Source of the DNA: an uncultured Clostridia bacterium
GTDB taxonomy: Bacteria; Bacillota; Clostridia; TANB77; CAG-508
Assembly (NCBI GenBank): GCA_947595555.1
Contig: CANQES010000038.1
Location: 1 to 12,786 of the forward strand
DNA: 12,786 nt
Direction of reading: 5' to 3'
Below the pieces are notes generated by a model. That model worked only from the letters and a program-made list of their open reading frames with translations. It was not told where the DNA came from and made no database searches. Numbering within the stretch: position 1 is the stretch's first letter; each line of letters opens with the position of its first letter. The position numbers were made by a program, and so were the translations under genes. Shown piece by piece: positions 6,653 to 12,654 of the stretch.

Positions 6653-9106
6653 TTATTTATTTTTTATCACAATTTTTTCATCTTCTACGCCAATTTTAGA
6701 AACTTTATTTTTCTTCAAATGTCCGTCTAAAATTTCTTCTGCTAAAGTATCTTCTAATATATTTTGAATTGTTCTTCTAAGAGGTCTTGCACCAAAATTT
6801 TTATCAATTCCTTTACTTGCAATTAACGCTTTTACTTCTGGCTCTATCTCAATCTTAATTTTTTGAGTATCTAGTCTTTTAGTCACTTCATTTAGCATAA
6901 TATCAATAATGTCATTTATTTCTGCATCAGTTAATTTGTGGAATACAATTATTTCATCAATACGATTGATAAATTCTGGTCTCAATTCCCTTTTTAGGGC
7001 TTCCATTACTTCTTTTTTAGTTTCCTCATACTCTTTTTGACTATTTTCTGCTACACTATTTGCTTGCGTAAATCCTAATGCTTTTTTATCTGTAATTAAT
7101 CTAGCACCAATATTAGATGTCATAATAATAACTGTATTTTTGAAATTTACTGTTCTTCCTTGGCTATCTGTTAAACGTCCATCTTCCAAAATTTGTAGTA
7201 ACATATTCATAACATCTGGATGAGCCTTTTCAATTTCGTCAAATAAAATAACTGAATATGGTTTTCTCCTAATTTTTTCTGTTAATTGCCCTCCTTCATC
7301 GAATCCAACGTATCCTGGAGGTGAGCCAATTAATTTAGAAACAGAATGTGGTTCCATAAATTCAGACATATCAATTCTTATCATTGCATTTTCGTCACCA
7401 AATAATGATTCTGCTAATGCTTTTGATAACTCTGTTTTTCCTACACCTGTTGGACCTAAGAATAGAAAAGAACCAATTGGTCTTTTAGGGTCTTTTAGTC
7501 CCACTCTACCTCTACGTATTGCTTTAGCAACTGCTTCTACTGCCTCGTTTTGTCCTATGACTCTCTCATGAAGATTTTTTTCTAAATTTTTCAATTTAAC
7601 ATTTTCATCTTCTGTAATTTTGTTAGCAGGAATTCCTGTCCAACTACTAATTACTTCTGCGATATTTTCTTCTGTAATATTTGTTACTTCTTTTGTATTT
7701 TTATTTTTCCATTTTTTCTGTTCTTTCTCATATTTTTCTTTTAACTCTTTTTCTTTATCCCTCAAAGTTGCTGCTTTTTCAAACTTCTGCATTCTGACTG
7801 CTTCTTCTTTATCTTTCTGTGCTTCCTCTATTTTTTCTTCTAGTTCTTTCAAATTATCTGGTTCTGTATAAGTTTTCAATTTTGCTCTAGATGCTGCTTC
7901 ATCAATTAAATCAATTGCTTTGTCTGGTAAAAATCTGTCATTTATATAACGAACTGACATTGAAACAGCTGCTTCCATGGCTTCATCTGTAATCTTAACA
8001 CCATGATGTGCTTCATATTTATCTCGAATTCCTTTTAAAATTTTAACTGTGTCTTTTTCAGATGGTTCACTTACAGTAACTGGACTAAATCTTCTTTCCA
8101 ATGCTGCATCTTTTTCAATATATTTTCTATATTCATTTAATGTGGTTGCACCTACTAATTGAATTTCTCCTCTTGCCAATAATGGTTTTAAAATATTTGC
8201 AGCATCAATAGCTCCTTCTGCTGCACCAGCTCCAACAATTGTGTGCAACTCATCAATAAACAAAATAATATCTCCTGCTTTTTTCACTTCTGCTAATGCC
8301 TTTTTTATTCTTTCTTCAAAATCTCCCCTGTATTTAGCACCTGCCACCATTCCAGATATATCCATACTAACAACTCTTTTGTCTTTAAGAATTTCTGGTA
8401 CGTCTCCTGACATTATTTTTTGTGCTAATCCTTCTACTACTGCTGTTTTTCCTACTCCTGGTTCTCCGATTAAACATGGATTATTTTTTGTTCTTCTTGA
8501 TAAAATTTGGATAACTCTTTCAATTTCTTCTTTTCTGCCTATAATAGGATCTAATTTTCCTTCTCCTGCCTTTTTGGTTAAGTCTTCTCCAAATTGGTTT
8601 AAAGTAGTTGTTTGATTATAGCTTCCGTTTTTTCTTTCTCCATTTCCATTCTTTTCTTCTCCTTGTAAATCTTCTCCTTCATTTATTACTTTTATAATTT
8701 CGCTATATAATTTTGGTATGTTAACATTCAATTCTAATAAAATTCTTGTAGCAATACAGTCTCCTTCTCGTAAAATCCCGATTAGTATATGCTCTGTTCC
8801 AATGTAATTATAGCCTAGTTTCCTAGCTTCTAAAAAAGCATTTTCTATTACTCTTTTAGTTCTTGGCGTAAAACCTGAAGTTTCTACAATTGGTTCTTCT
8901 TGTCCAATTAGTTCTATTATTTTATCTATTATATTATCTGGTACAACTTCTTGGTTTTCCAATACTTTTGAGGCTACACCACTTCCCTCTTTTGCTAAAC
9001 CATATAATATATGTTCAGTCCCAATGTAGTTATGTCCTAACTCAATTGCTACTTCATTAGCTAATTCTATCGCCTTTTGGGCTCTATTTGTAAATTTATA
9101 TGTCAT
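6653..9106 (-). CDS. clpC: ATP-dependent Clp protease ATP-binding subunit ClpC
   Basis: Hexameric AAA+ unfoldase that feeds proteins, including those marked with phospho-arginine by McsB, into ClpP. Two N-terminal Clp_N repeats contain GHNYIGTEHILYGL and GYNYIGTEHILIGIL. The first ATPase domain has Walker A GEPGVGKT (about 214-221) and Walker B IILFIDE (about 280-286). The middle domain (about 415-470) carries a UVR-like coiled coil, VRMQKFEKAATLRDKEKEL, which identifies ClpC rather than ClpB. The second ATPase domain has GPTGVGKT (about 551-558) and VILFDEIEKAHPD, followed by a ClpP-loop-type region and the C-terminal domain. The ATG at 9106 is chosen because AAGGAG lies eight bases upstream; GTG 9115 and ATG 9112 sit too close to it. 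The product is 817 residues, the normal size. It is separated from mcsB by a 350-bp islet, and I saw no clear promoter of its own. Confidence 0.97.
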   Translation of the reverse strand: MTYKFTNRAQKAIELANEVAIELGHNYIGTEHILYGLAKEGSGVASKVLENQEVVPDNIIDKIIELIGQEEPIVETSGFTPRTKRVIENAFLEARKLGYNYIGTEHILIGILREGDCIATRILLELNVNIPKLYSEIIKVINEGEDLQGEEKNGNGERKNGSYNQTTTLNQFGEDLTKKAGEGKLDPIIGRKEEIERVIQILSRRTKNNPCLIGEPGVGKTAVVEGLAQKIMSGDVPEILKDKRVVSMDISGMVAGAKYRGDFEERIKKALAEVKKAGDIILFIDELHTIVGAGAAEGAIDAANILKPLLARGEIQLVGATTLNEYRKYIEKDAALERRFSPVTVSEPSEKDTVKILKGIRDKYEAHHGVKITDEAMEAAVSMSVRYINDRFLPDKAIDLIDEAASRAKLKTYTEPDNLKELEEKIEEAQKDKEEAVRMQKFEKAATLRDKEKELKEKYEKEQKKWKNKNTKEVTNITEENIAEVISSWTGIPANKITEDENVKLKNLEKNLHERVIGQNEAVEAVAKAIRRGRVGLKDPKRPIGSFLFLGPTGVGKTELSKALAESLFGDENAMIRIDMSEFMEPHSVSKLIGSPPGYVGFDEGGQLTEKIRRKPYSVILFDEIEKAHPDVMNMLLQILEDGRLTDSQGRTVNFKNTVIIMTSNIGARLITDKKALGFTQANSVAENSQKEYEETKKEVMEALKRELRPEFINRIDEIIVFHKLTDAEINDIIDIMLNEVTKRLDTQKIKIEIEPEVKALIASKGIDKNFGARPLRRTIQNILEDTLAEEILDGHLKKNKVSKIGVEDEKIVIKNK

Positions 9107-9124
9107 TGACATCACTCCTTTTTA

Positions 9125-9153
9125 TTGATTTTTTATGTTGTTTGTTATATAAT
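9125..9153 (+). promoter_or_regulatory. SigA-type promoter of the islet gene
   Basis: TTGATT (9125-9130), a 17-base spacer and TATAAT (9148-9153) on the plus strand. The predicted start is near 9160, 68 bases ahead of the 9228 ATG. It lies within the clpC leader region and points away from clpC. Confidence 0.65.
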
Positions 9154-9158
9154 GCTTT

Positions 9159-9207
9159 AAATACCTTTGGTATTTGTAACCGTTTTTAGTCTACTTATAG
9201 ACTTTTT
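9159..9207 (+). promoter_or_regulatory. Leader with two hairpins, the second terminator-like
   Basis: The first hairpin has arms AAATACC/GGTATTT around TTT (9159-9175). The second has arms AGTCTA/TAGACT around CTTA (9188-9203) and ends in five T residues (9203-9207), resembling a weak intrinsic terminator between promoter and ribosome site. It could be an attenuator for the downstream gene. Read on the minus strand the same structures lie in the clpC leader and have no T-run. No known riboswitch consensus was recognised. Confidence 0.4.
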
Positions 9208-9227
9208 GTTGCCCTAAGGAGGTTAGT

Positions 9228-9431
9228 ATGAACAGACAAGAGAAAATTGATTTTATCAAGAAAGAATATCCTGCATTATATCGGATTCTGGAAGATAACG
9301 TTCCAGACATTATTAAAGATGTAATGCATGCAGACGTTTCAGCGATTATTGATTACAATTGCTGCGTCGCTTACTTTTTTGGTCACATCTGGAATGGTCA
9401 ACTTCTCCAGAAACTTAAAATCTCTTTGTAA
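9228..9431 (+). CDS. Unrecognised 67-residue protein in an islet between mcsB and clpC
   Basis: I do not recognise this protein. It opens MNRQEKIDFIKKEYPALYRI, then LEDNVPDIIKDVMHADVSAII: a charged, mostly helical N-terminal half with no signal peptide or membrane segment. The C-terminal third (DYNCCVAYFFGHIWNGQ) has two cysteines and is more hydrophobic. Support for expression is unusually complete for so small a frame: a TTGATT-17-TATAAT promoter, a structured leader, AAGGAGG six bases before the ATG, and a terminator 7 bases after the stop. Codons such as CTG, CGG, GTC, CTC and AAC make it visibly richer in G+C than its neighbours, suggesting recent arrival. It runs against the direction of the clpC cluster. 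An opposite-strand 31-codon frame overlaps its 3' part, so the coding strand is not fully certain. Confidence 0.5.
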   Translation: MNRQEKIDFIKKEYPALYRILEDNVPDIIKDVMHADVSAIIDYNCCVAYFFGHIWNGQLLQKLKISL

Positions 9432-9437
9432 CATCTT

Positions 9438-9458
9438 GCCTCCTTTGGGGGCTCTTTT
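9438..9458 (+). terminator. Rho-independent terminator of the islet gene
   Basis: GCCTCC (9438-9443) and GGGGGC (9447-9452) pair with one wobble around TTT and are followed by TCTTTT. It lies 7 bases after the stop of the 67-residue frame and just beyond the mcsB stop. On the minus strand no T-run follows, so mcsB transcripts could continue towards clpC. Confidence 0.6.
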
Positions 9459-10470
9459 ATTCTTCATTAATAATTTTTTGTATTACTTCTGCTCTTTTAA
9501 TGTCTCTTTCTATTGGTTCATACTGTTCACCTATATATTTTTGTAAATTAGCAGGTTTTGTATAAAGATATAATTTTTGTACTTTCAAATCTGTCAATTC
9601 TTTTAGTATTCCTAAGTCCGTACCTAGTTTGATATTTGATAATAGTTCTCTTGTTTCTTCTGAAGATATTTTCTTACAATTATTTAAAATTCCATAGCTT
9701 CGATAAATTAAATCTTCTAAACTAATATCATCTTTGGCTAATATTTTTCTTGCATGTCTTTCTTGTTTGATTATTTTTTCAACAATTACATGTAGATTTT
9801 GTATGATATCTTTTTCTGTTATTCCCATTGTTTGCTTGTTTGATATCTGATACATATCGCCTGTACTTTCTGTATTTTCTCCATATACACCTCTAATGTT
9901 TATTCCAAAACTACTAATTGCTTCTAATACTTTTTTTGTATTTTTTGTTCTAGAAAGAGCAGGTAAATGTACCATAACTGATGCTCTTAATCCTGTTCCT
10001 ACATTATTGGGACATGATGTTAAATATCCATATTTTTCATTAATACTATACCCCAATACCTCTTCTATTTTTTCGTCTAATTCAACAGCTAAGTTAAGAG
10101 TATTCTCTAAATCCAATCCACAGTTAAATACTTGTATGTCTAAATGATCTTGGTTTCCTATCATAATACAGATATTCTCTTCATCATTTATTAAGATACT
10201 TCCAGTTTCACTTTTCTTCAATGCAAATTCTGGACTAATTAAGTTCTTCTCTACTAAACTCATTTTTGTTATATCATCCATGTCTTTTAGTTCTAAGAAC
10301 TTTAATCCATAACCAATAGAAAATAATCCTTCTTTTACTTTATTTTTTAAAGCTTCTATGTCTTCTTTTTGTGTTAAATTAAATTTAAAGCCTTTTAAAT
10401 TTCTGGCTAATCTTATTCTTGTACTCTTTGCCACATCAGAGTTTTCACTACTTTGCAAATACCAATTCAT
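9457..10470 (-). CDS. mcsB: Protein arginine kinase McsB
   Basis: Phosphorylates arginine residues on proteins, which marks them for ClpC-ClpP and inactivates CtsR. It belongs to the ATP:guanido phosphotransferase (creatine/arginine kinase) fold. Visible are the nucleotide-binding STRIRLARN (about 16-24), the catalytic loop LTSCPNNVGTGLRASVMVHL (C about 153, followed by the NxGTGxR signature), GENTESTGDMYQISN, and near the C-terminus ERDIKRAEVI, which contains the RDxxRA phospho-arginine-sensing motif of McsB. The ATG at 10470 is preceded by AAGGAG at eight bases; an in-frame GTG at 10479 would be too close to it. The product is 337 residues, complete for clostridial-type McsB. It starts 5 bases after the mcsA stop, so the activator McsA and the kinase are made together. 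Confidence 0.96.
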   Translation of the reverse strand: MNWYLQSSENSDVAKSTRIRLARNLKGFKFNLTQKEDIEALKNKVKEGLFSIGYGLKFLELKDMDDITKMSLVEKNLISPEFALKKSETGSILINDEENICIMIGNQDHLDIQVFNCGLDLENTLNLAVELDEKIEEVLGYSINEKYGYLTSCPNNVGTGLRASVMVHLPALSRTKNTKKVLEAISSFGINIRGVYGENTESTGDMYQISNKQTMGITEKDIIQNLHVIVEKIIKQERHARKILAKDDISLEDLIYRSYGILNNCKKISSEETRELLSNIKLGTDLGILKELTDLKVQKLYLYTKPANLQKYIGEQYEPIERDIKRAEVIQKIINEE

Positions 10471-10475
10471 TTTTT

Positions 10476-11024
10476 TCACTCCTTTTTATTATTTTTTTGT
10501 TCATCTTGAATTTCATCTCTTATTTTAGCTGCATCCTCATATCTTTCCTCTTTAATTGCTTTTTTTAATTTTTCTTGCAATGTATTTAGTTTTTTCTCAT
10601 TCTCATCATTTTTTATTGTTGGTTTTTCGTTGTTTACAGCATCTCCTATTTTTCCAGTTCTTCCCACATGACGATTAGCACCTTGTATATGTTTTAAAAT
10701 TGGGTCTAGTCTTTCTTCAAATACATCATAACAATGTCCACAACCTAATCTTCCTGTATTTACAATATCATCAAAAGTATAACCACATTGTTCACATTTT
10801 AATGTTTTTATGTCATTTAATAATGGCATAAATTCTGGCGTTGAAAAATCTTCCATAAATTCTCCAAAAAAACTAGAAAAATCAATTGGCATACTAAAGT
10901 CCATATTTGTTATACCTAATTTTTTGCTACATTCCTCACACAAATTTAGTTCTTTTTTTCTTCCGTTAATATTTTCTGAATATCTCACGTTTGCTTCTCT
11001 TTTTCCACAATTATCACATAACAT
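10476..11024 (-). CDS. mcsA: McsA, zinc-binding activator of McsB
   Basis: Partner and activator of the arginine kinase McsB and modulator of CtsR. Four CxxC pairs form two zinc-binding units: CDNC (3-6), CEEC (29-32), CEQC (77-80) and CGHC (95-98). A C-terminal UVR domain follows (about 143-174; LQEKLKKAIKEERYEDAAKI), the type of motif that contacts ClpC or UvrB. The linker between zinc units contains MDFSMPIDFSSFFGEFM. The product is 182 residues, normal for the family. AAAGGAGG lies before the ATG at 11024. The gap to ctsR is 22 bases and to mcsB 5 bases, with no sign of internal promoters. Regulation follows the CtsR operators upstream of ctsR. The call is firm. Confidence 0.95.
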   Translation of the reverse strand: MLCDNCGKREANVRYSENINGRKKELNLCEECSKKLGITNMDFSMPIDFSSFFGEFMEDFSTPEFMPLLNDIKTLKCEQCGYTFDDIVNTGRLGCGHCYDVFEERLDPILKHIQGANRHVGRTGKIGDAVNNEKPTIKNDENEKKLNTLQEKLKKAIKEERYEDAAKIRDEIQDEQKNNKKE

Positions 11025-11046
11025 TTTTAATTCCTCCTTTAAATAA

Positions 11047-11490
11047 CTAATTTAGGTTGAGCAACATATTTTTGAATATTCTTGCTCTTACTATGTCTTT
11101 TATATTTTTTTCTAATTGCAACACATTGTCACTTGTTGCTACTTTTAATAACCTTGCTTCGTTTTCTCCTATAATACCATATGTTAAAAAGTCACTAATT
11201 AGTATATCTACCTCATTTGCTGTTATGTCACTTCCTATATTATTTATAATATGCATGATGTAGTCTGATTTTGTATTGTTGACTTTTTTTATTGTTATAT
11301 GTCCTCCACCTCCTCTTCTACTTTCTACATAATATCCTTGTGAAGGCTTGAACCTTGTGGCTATTACATAGTTTATTTGTGACGGCACACAGTTAAATCG
11401 TTCTGCTAATTCGTTTCTTTGTATATCCACGCTGTCTTCTTCTTCAAATAATTCTTTTATAAATTCTTCTATGATGTCAGACATTCGCAT
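11047..11490 (-). CDS. ctsR: Transcriptional repressor CtsR
   Basis: Dimeric repressor of class III heat-shock genes (clp genes and its own operon), released by heat and degraded by ClpCP. The N-terminal winged helix-turn-helix holds NELAERFNCVPSQINYVIATRF (about 26-47). The glycine-rich wing ESRRGGGGHITI (about 56-67) is the known heat-sensing, operator-contacting loop. A C-terminal dimer and McsB-interaction domain follows. The start is uncertain among three in-frame ATGs (11499, 11490, 11484). I choose 11490 because GGGGG stands nine bases upstream, giving 147 residues, a usual length. It is the first gene of the operon and sits directly behind two CtsR boxes, so autoregulation is expected. 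Confidence 0.95.
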   Translation of the reverse strand: MRMSDIIEEFIKELFEEEDSVDIQRNELAERFNCVPSQINYVIATRFKPSQGYYVESRRGGGGHITIKKVNNTKSDYIMHIINNIGSDITANEVDILISDFLTYGIIGENEARLLKVATSDNVLQLEKNIKDIVRARIFKNMLLNLN

Positions 11491-11520
11491 TTTTATCATC
11501 CCCCATCTTTTATTTTTGTC

Positions 11521-11537
11521 TTTGACTTTCTTTGACC
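11521..11537 (-). promoter_or_regulatory. CtsR operator, promoter-proximal copy
   Basis: The minus strand reads GGTCAAAGAAAGTCAAA: two heptads in direct repeat with a 3-base spacer, the established CtsR box. It begins about 3 bases after the predicted transcript start, so binding would block initiation or escape. Confidence 0.93.
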
Positions 11538-11546
11538 TACAATATT

Positions 11547-11574
11547 ATTATACTAGTTTTTGTATTTTTTTCAA
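11547..11574 (-). promoter_or_regulatory. SigA-type promoter of the ctsR operon
   Basis: Minus strand TTGAAA (11569-11574), a 16-base spacer and consensus TATAAT (11547-11552). The predicted start is near 11540. It sits exactly between the two CtsR boxes. Confidence 0.8.
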
Positions 11575-11582
11575 AAGCACTT

Positions 11583-11599
11583 TTTGACTTTCTTTGACT
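11583..11599 (-). promoter_or_regulatory. CtsR operator, upstream copy
   Basis: The minus strand reads AGTCAAAGAAAGTCAAA, differing from the other copy only in the first base. It lies 8 bases upstream of the -35. The two boxes are 62 bases apart start to start, about six helical turns, placing both on one DNA face. Confidence 0.92.
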
Positions 11600-11654
11600 T
11601 TTTTCTTCTTTCTCATTGATATTTTCTAATATTTTCTCTCTTTTTCTTTATTTA

Positions 11655-11834
11655 TTACTGTTTTTTATCTTTTTTTGTTATATTTTGTAATTCTTCTACC
11701 TTTTCTTTTTGCTGTGGTAATGATACCCATGCAAAATATGAAGATATAAACTCTCCATATTTGGTTGCATCTTCCCCTACTTCTGCAACACCATATTCTA
11801 TTGGCTTTTCTTTATTTTTTCTTTCTTCTTTCAT
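11655..11834 (-). CDS. Unrecognised 59-residue protein upstream of ctsR
   Basis: I do not recognise this protein. It is hydrophilic and highly charged, beginning MKEERKNKEKPIEYGVAEVG, then EDATKYGEFISSYFAWVS and a Lys/Glu-rich tail ending in KKDKKQ. No signal peptide, membrane segment or metal-binding motif is present. The central YGEFISSYFAWVSLP is the only part likely to be buried. Amino-acid composition looks protein-like rather than random, but ribosome-site support is weak: GTGTGGAA precedes the ATG at 11834, and a GTG at 11846 is an alternative start. It is transcribed in the same direction as ctsR but ends just before the CtsR-controlled promoter. Its own promoter appears to overlap that of the divergent HD gene. 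Confidence 0.5.
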   Translation of the reverse strand: MKEERKNKEKPIEYGVAEVGEDATKYGEFISSYFAWVSLPQQKEKVEELQNITKKDKKQ

Positions 11835-11879
11835 AATAAATTCCACACTTTCTTTTTATTGTTATGTGCATTTTTTTTC

Positions 11880-11908
11880 ATTTTATTCATTTAATCTAAA
11901 ATTTGCAT
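11880..11908 (-). promoter_or_regulatory. Tentative promoter of the 59-residue gene
   Basis: Minus strand ATGCAA (11903-11908), 17 bases, TAAAAT (11880-11885). The -35 matches consensus poorly, but it is the same six base pairs used as -35 by the opposite promoter. Confidence 0.35.
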
Positions 11909-11915
11909 TTTAGAT
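11894..11915. promoter_or_regulatory. Perfect palindrome over the shared -35, candidate operator
   Basis: ATCTAAAA (11894-11901) and TTTTAGAT (11908-11915) are perfect inverted arms around TTTGCA. The -35 hexamer of the HD-gene promoter, and of its tentative divergent partner, covers the centre. A dimeric regulator bound here would control both genes. The regulator is not identified. Confidence 0.5.
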
Positions 11916-11932
11916 AATAAATATGGTATAAT
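11903..11932 (+). promoter_or_regulatory. Promoter of the HD-domain gene
   Basis: TTGCAT (11903-11908), 18 bases and TATAAT (11927-11932), with TGG before the -10 making an extended TGn element. The predicted start near 11939 gives a leader of about 30 bases before the ATG at 11970. Confidence 0.75.
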
Positions 11933-11969
11933 TAATGTATAAATACATATGAAAATAAGAGGTATTAAA

Positions 11970-12512
11970 ATGGACCAATTAATAAAAGATTTATCAAATG
12001 AAAATGAAGAATTTCAAATAATTATAAAAGATTTAATAAATAATGAAACAGTACAGCAAATGAGACTTTACAGACAACATTATGAAACTAGCTGTTTTGA
12101 CCATTGCTATACTGCTGCTTATTATTGTTTTTTAATATGTAAAAAATACAACTTAGATTATAAATCTGCAACACGTGCTGCTATGCTTCACGACTTATTC
12201 CTTTACGATTGGAGAAAAAGACAAGACGGAAGAAAAGGTCTGCATGCTTTTACTCATGGTAAAACAGCTTGTGAAAATGCTTGCAAACTATTTGATTTAA
12301 ATGATAAAGAAAAAGATATAATAATAAAACATATGTGGCCAATCACTCCTGCTTTTCCAAAATCAATTGAAGGATTTATACTAACATTTGTTGATAAATA
12401 TTGTGCTTTATCCGAATCTATTGACATTATGAAAACTAGATTATTAATGAAAAAAACATCTCGTTATGCTTACTTATTACTTAGTTTACTTGTAATTAGA
12501 ATAGAATTTTAA
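11970..12512 (+). CDS. HD-domain phosphohydrolase family protein
   Basis: Predicted metal-dependent phosphohydrolase of the HD superfamily; the natural substrate (nucleotide or other phosphoester) cannot be told. The ligand series is visible: H45 in SCFDHCYTAAYY, H74-D75 in AAMLHDLFLYDW, further histidines in HAFTHGKTA and KHMWPITPAFP, and the distal aspartate in FVDKYCAL. The ATG at 11970 is preceded by AAGAGGT at suitable distance. An in-frame ATG at 11949 has no ribosome site and lies only about 10 bases after the predicted transcript start. The product is 180 residues and ends in a short hydrophobic tail (YAYLLLSLLVIRI) that could pack on the domain or touch the membrane. The gene is monocistronic, bounded by a strong promoter and a terminator, and convergent with spoVM. 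Confidence 0.8.
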   Translation: MDQLIKDLSNENEEFQIIIKDLINNETVQQMRLYRQHYETSCFDHCYTAAYYCFLICKKYNLDYKSATRAAMLHDLFLYDWRKRQDGRKGLHAFTHGKTACENACKLFDLNDKEKDIIIKHMWPITPAFPKSIEGFILTFVDKYCALSESIDIMKTRLLMKKTSRYAYLLLSLLVIRIEF

Positions 12513-12540
12513 AAAAATAGAGAATACTCTCTATTTTTTT
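12511..12540. terminator. Bidirectional terminator between the HD gene and spoVM
   Basis: Arms AAATAGAGA and TCTCTATTT (12515-12523, 12528-12536) pair perfectly around ATAC and extend outward through A7/T7 runs. The hairpin therefore ends in a T-run on either strand. It serves the plus-strand HD gene directly after its stop and the minus-strand spoVM transcript from the other side. Confidence 0.85.
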
Positions 12541-12542
12541 AT

Positions 12543-12617
12543 TTAGTCTTTAATACCAAATATCAATTTTACAAATCCCCTTAAAAATTTAGGTACTTTT
12601 TTTACGACTACTGTCAT
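12543..12617 (-). CDS. spoVM: Stage V sporulation protein SpoVM
   Basis: A 24-residue amphipathic peptide of the sporulating mother cell. In Bacillus subtilis it recognises the curvature of the forespore membrane and anchors SpoIVA, starting coat assembly. The frame reads MTVVVKKVPKF, then LRGFVKLIFGIKD. It matches the SpoVM pattern: short hydrophobic start, KxPKFLxG around the helix-breaking proline at residue 9, an amphipathic helix, and a C-terminal basic/acidic end; the B. subtilis peptide has 26 residues. AAAGGAGG lies nine bases before the ATG at 12617, which is strong for so small a frame. No SigE-type promoter is obvious in the 37 bases separating it from the upstream small membrane protein gene, so the two may be cotranscribed. 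Together with sigK it supports a spore-forming host. Confidence 0.82.
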   Translation of the reverse strand: MTVVVKKVPKFLRGFVKLIFGIKD

Positions 12618-12654
12618 ATGTATCTCCCTCCTTTATACTCTAACAGGTACTCTT

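Noticed and set aside
8241..8615. 124-codon plus-strand open frame within clpC
   Set aside because: Antisense shadow of the first ClpC ATPase domain, without initiation signals.
9328..9546. 72-codon plus-strand hydrophobic frame running into the mcsB 3' end
   Set aside because: It crosses the GC-rich terminator and is antisense to the mcsB end; its ATG has no ribosome site, unlike the overlapping frame starting at 9228.
9896..10147. 83-codon plus-strand frame inside mcsB
   Set aside because: Shadow of the catalytic-loop region of mcsB.
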